This document shows positions 60,949 through 64,000 of a stretch of 64,000 nucleotides of DNA, piece by piece. Positions within the stretch are counted from its first letter, which is position 1. Each line of letters starts with the position of its first letter. The stretch is from Congeria kusceri (taxonomy: Eukaryota > Mollusca > Bivalvia > Myida > Dreissenidae), in contig CM051028.1 in NCBI GenBank assembly GCA_027627225.1, positions 23,122,364-23,186,363 of the forward strand, given 5' to 3'. The translations under genes and the position numbers were made by a program. A model generated the notes under the pieces. It saw nothing but the letters and a program-made list of their open reading frames with translations, searched no databases and was not told where the DNA came from.

Positions 60949-61105
60949 ATCATCTTCATCCTCGTCATCGTCATCATCGTCGTCGTCATCGTCGTCCTCC
61001 TCCTCCTCCTCCTCCTCCTCATCACCATCATCATTAACAACAACAGCAACAACAACAACATCACCACAACAATCGTCATCGTCGTCGAAACCATCATCAT
61101 AATAG
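60949..61105. repeat. Trinucleotide microsatellite tract
   Basis: Mixed CAT/CGT/CCT repeats (including a run of CCTCCTCC...) pass into ACA/CATCACC repeats. Open frames on both strands here are repeat artefacts. Confidence 0.9.
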
Positions 61106-61109
61106 AAAG

Positions 61110-62510
61110 ACAGCGAATACTTTGCATCACGATTTTATTAAAAGTCGTATAATTGTATAAATGTGTCATATATCAATGTATACACGTGCAGGCATGAATG
61201 TTTACACTATGGTTACATATTAAACATTTTAGAAATATATTGACGCAGCGTCCCAAACAATAAATGTTGCCAACTAAACCATCAGTTGTATCTTAGCTTA
61301 TTCTAAATTTAGTGCTATGATCAGATTGTATACGACTTTTATCTACTAAAAACAGTAACAAACAAGAAAAACCATGGATGTACAGCATCAAAGGGCTCCG
61401 TAAAATATATATGAAGAAGGCAAACGAAGTCTACATCATATCACAAATAAGTGTTAAGTGTATCGAAAGATGACCAAGTTAAGTCAGAGTGGCAAATCAA
61501 ACGATTTAATATGATACAGAAATATTTTAAAACTCACTTGATCACGTATAAGCAAAGAACTGGATTAGATCAAATTTATGTAACAAATATAGGAATAATG
61601 AAACTCCAGAGACATCATCAGGAGAGAAACCCTTATTACCATCCGTTGGTCCTTTATTTGAGGCAAATGAACAATTGCCTATACAATAAAGGACATTACA
61701 TACAACACAACACACAACATAAAAATGATTAAAACTGGGGTCACCGCCTTGGAACGGTCAATGCAAAGCATTGGGGGTTTAAACCGGTTTAAAGGCATGC
61801 TGAACCTCACACTTAGCCCAGAATAAATCACAAAACACGCACTTGTAAACAAACTTTAACCTCATAGCATTGCAATTCAAATTAAATAGAAATAAAAGAG
61901 AATTTTATTTCAATTGAATTACAAGCCGACATATTTCAAATAATATGAAGCTTTAATGAAGGTTTAAAAACACACACCAAAACCCAGCATTAAAAGTACT
62001 TTGCGCACATCATATATATTATACACACAAACCCACCCTACGCGTGTTAGCGGCTAGGCAGCTGTATCAGCGTCTGCTTCTATGCTATTTTTTTTATAAT
62101 GATTCACTACCTATGTCTGGTGTATGTAAGACGAAACACAGGGGCAAATACCGATTAGACGCAACAGCTAGTCAATTTTACAGTGAGTAGCTATTAATTT
62201 AATGACTTCACATTTTAAAACGTACTTCAAGCGTTCGAGAAAATTGTTCAAGCTATACTCAGTTTTACTGAACGACTTAATGCAAGCGTTTGTAAGAATA
62301 CAATTATAATACATGCTCTTTTCATATGCTTCCGGTAAGATTCATCACATATAGACATGCGCGACGCCAATAAAGGACGCGAATGAAATATCGCAGTCGT
62401 GAAATGGATATTGTGTCTGCCTTGTGTTATGGAGATTGAGGGTTTGTCTTTCACAAAGTCTCAATAAGCCTGAGGCAATTGACACCAGCTTAATATGTTT
62501 AAACTAAGTT
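61110..62510. other. Intergenic; one repeat-like segment
   Basis: No gene was recognised. The 61,451-61,732 frame has no family resemblance. At 61,740-61,810 a segment with CCTTGGAACGGTCAATGCAA and the perfect palindrome TTTAAACCGGTTTAAA (61,778-61,793) has the look of an interspersed repeat. Confidence 0.4.
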
Positions 62511-62514
62511 CAGT

Positions 62515-63890
62515 TTCCAAATTGGTTAAATAACACTTAAGTGTGAGAAGTTTGTGCTGGGTAAAATTGGTCACATATAATCTGTCACCCGCCATACTCA
62601 CATCGCACTTGTACACCGTTTAATTGACAGTTAATGTATCCGAAATGTACAAAGTCGTTTATATAATATGTGAATATTCATTTAGTTGGCAAAATATGTA
62701 AGATATATGGTTCTAATTTAATGTTTTGCAAGTAAATCAGAAGATTTAAAGAAAAACTGCTATTTTTTAACAATCTATGCCTGTATTAATGCTTCATTAT
62801 GGAAGTTGTAAAAATACTGATTATTAGTATTTATTAAGACTCGATCTTTGCAATTTGAGACGTATGCACCATTCAATGACAGTATTTTAAAGTACTTTAA
62901 CCTATCATAACTATGAGGGTTACCTGTATACATTGCTTAGAGTTCCTCCTACAGCTTAATCAGCGTTTCTTTCGTAGTGTAATGGTGGAGTGATGTGCGA
63001 GATGTGACGTATAGGTTAACATTGATGGGCAATACCATAACATCTTTGTCACAGTTGGATTGTCCTAATCTCCACCAGCTTCCATTTGTTAACATAAATA
63101 AACTGTATACCATGAATACGCTCTCGTCGCCTACAGAAACAGCCACCTCGCAGGGAGATATGAGGCAAATATCATATGGATAGATACATGCATCATAATA
63201 ACTGACCACCTGATATTGATTGAATAACAATATCGGCCGCTTGTCGCTGCTGTTGACCATTAGGTTGACTATAAAGTCCTTTGATATAATATTCCCGACG
63301 ATAATCACTTGTTATTCTAACTCTGTATTCATTATTCCGACTCCAGTTGATAACCTGTGTAGATATGTCCTGATTTTACAGCAACTGTTTACGGCGTGAA
63401 ATCTTCCCCAGACCTGTCAGATCAGACAAATATTAAACAATATCGGAGATTGAATTTTTAAAACGAATTCATCTAGTGCAGACTTTTCACGCAGGTTACA
63501 TTCAAATTCCTTTATCTTGTCCAGACTCTTCTGGTAGGCTACGAAGGAGAGACTGATGGTCTCATCTCCAATGTTTAGGATGATGTCACCGAGTTGCTTC
63601 AACTCATCACGAATCCTGGGTCAATTATCAGCATCGGTTTTAAGAGAAGCTTTCTGAGTGTTCAGCATATCATTCATTTCCTTCTGTGTAGCATTTTGAA
63701 GCTCATATAAGGCAAGATTACTATCATTGCTTACATCTCGTATTTCTTGCAATCTCGCAGTATAAAATTGCAAAGAATGGCTAATGCTCTTCTAATTGTT
63801 GTCAATCTCAATTAGTGGTTCCAAAAGTCTTAATCTATGCTGACAGGTCCTGGAAGTCAAACGTTGTTGGGTCTTTTCAAAGAATCAGAA
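62515..63890 (-). pseudogene. TRIM-like pseudogene (copy F), coiled coil and NHL
   Basis: Coiled-coil DNA lies at 63,840-63,417 (KSLDKIKEFECNLREKSALD; plus-strand CTTTATCTTGTCCAGACTCT shared with copies A and C). NHL-type DNA lies at 63,308-62,949 and a terminal NHL exon piece at about 62,620-62,515 (VYKCDVSMAGDRLYVTNF). Stops and shifts separate the frames (for example a stop after LIKL at 62,949). The B-box exon would lie beyond the window's right edge. Confidence 0.8.
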
Positions 63891-64000
63891 TCACACATTA
63901 TTTGGATTGAAGACAAACACATGATTTGCTTACAAAACTAACTCAAAACAGGAGGCATATAGTAATCGTCCTGTCCGTCTTTCCGTCCGTGACAAGGTTA

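Noticed and set aside
60898..61169. Val/Ile/Leu-rich and Met/Arg-rich peptides on opposite strands
   Set aside because: They are translations of the CAT/CGT/CCT trinucleotide tract.
61451..61732. 93-codon plus-strand frame
   Set aside because: No recognised family, AT-driven composition, no splice or poly(A) context.

Overview
The window looks like nuclear DNA of a lophotrochozoan, most likely a bivalve mollusc. The evidence is spliceosomal introns, AT-rich intergenic DNA, a Nanos gene, a tandem family of RING-less B-box/NHL (TRIM-like) genes of the kind greatly expanded in bivalves, and many tRNA-derived SINEs, MITEs and simple repeats. No species can be named from the sequence alone. There are no rRNA genes, CRISPR arrays or bacterial operons.

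Layout. Bases 1-18,700 are a repeat-dense region. It holds a nested foldback (66-655), a ~140-bp tandem repeat (5.57-6.6 kb), a family of dispersed elements that start with a small hairpin and end with a conserved GGTGAGCG...GGGCCATC tail, a tRNA-derived SINE (7.99-8.29 kb), and several non-autonomous DNA transposons whose ends and target-site duplications can be read exactly. Two of these carry other transposons inserted inside them. Bases 18.8-20.7 kb hold the clearest host gene: a Nanos homologue with a complete CCHC-CCHC zinc finger, two visible coding exons and a 3' UTR; its first coding exon is not identified. Bases 20.8-31.4 kb are intergenic, with a MITE, a large palindrome, a perfectly phased 22-copy 52-bp minisatellite and a ~2-kb degenerate 36-bp satellite.

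Bases 32-64 kb hold a minus-strand cluster of B-box/coiled-coil/NHL genes. One copy (42,029-45,157) is intact over three exons and joins in frame to 555 codons. At least five others (32.1-35.2, 35.9-36.7 with a probable B-box exon at 40.7-40.9, 51.8-52.1, 59.0-60.5, 62.5-63.9 kb) carry stops, frameshifts or missing exons. Between them lie a LINE 3' fragment, a hAT-like MITE, tandem duplications, a mariner transposase relic and a complete but decayed Ty3/gypsy-type LTR retrotransposon (46,074-50,920) with matching 5-bp target duplications. It sits less than 1 kb upstream of the intact TRIM-like gene, on the same strand.

How the genes relate. Nanos is a translational repressor of germ cells. 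The TRIM-like copies share exon phases, and two subgroups share 5' flanks, so they arose by tandem segmental duplication followed by decay of most copies. Nothing indicates that Nanos and the TRIM-like genes act together. No previously unknown multi-gene system is evident. The most unusual material is repeat structure: nested transposons with readable boundaries, the phased VNTR, and a 15-bp motif recurring in both orientations over 2.4 kb.
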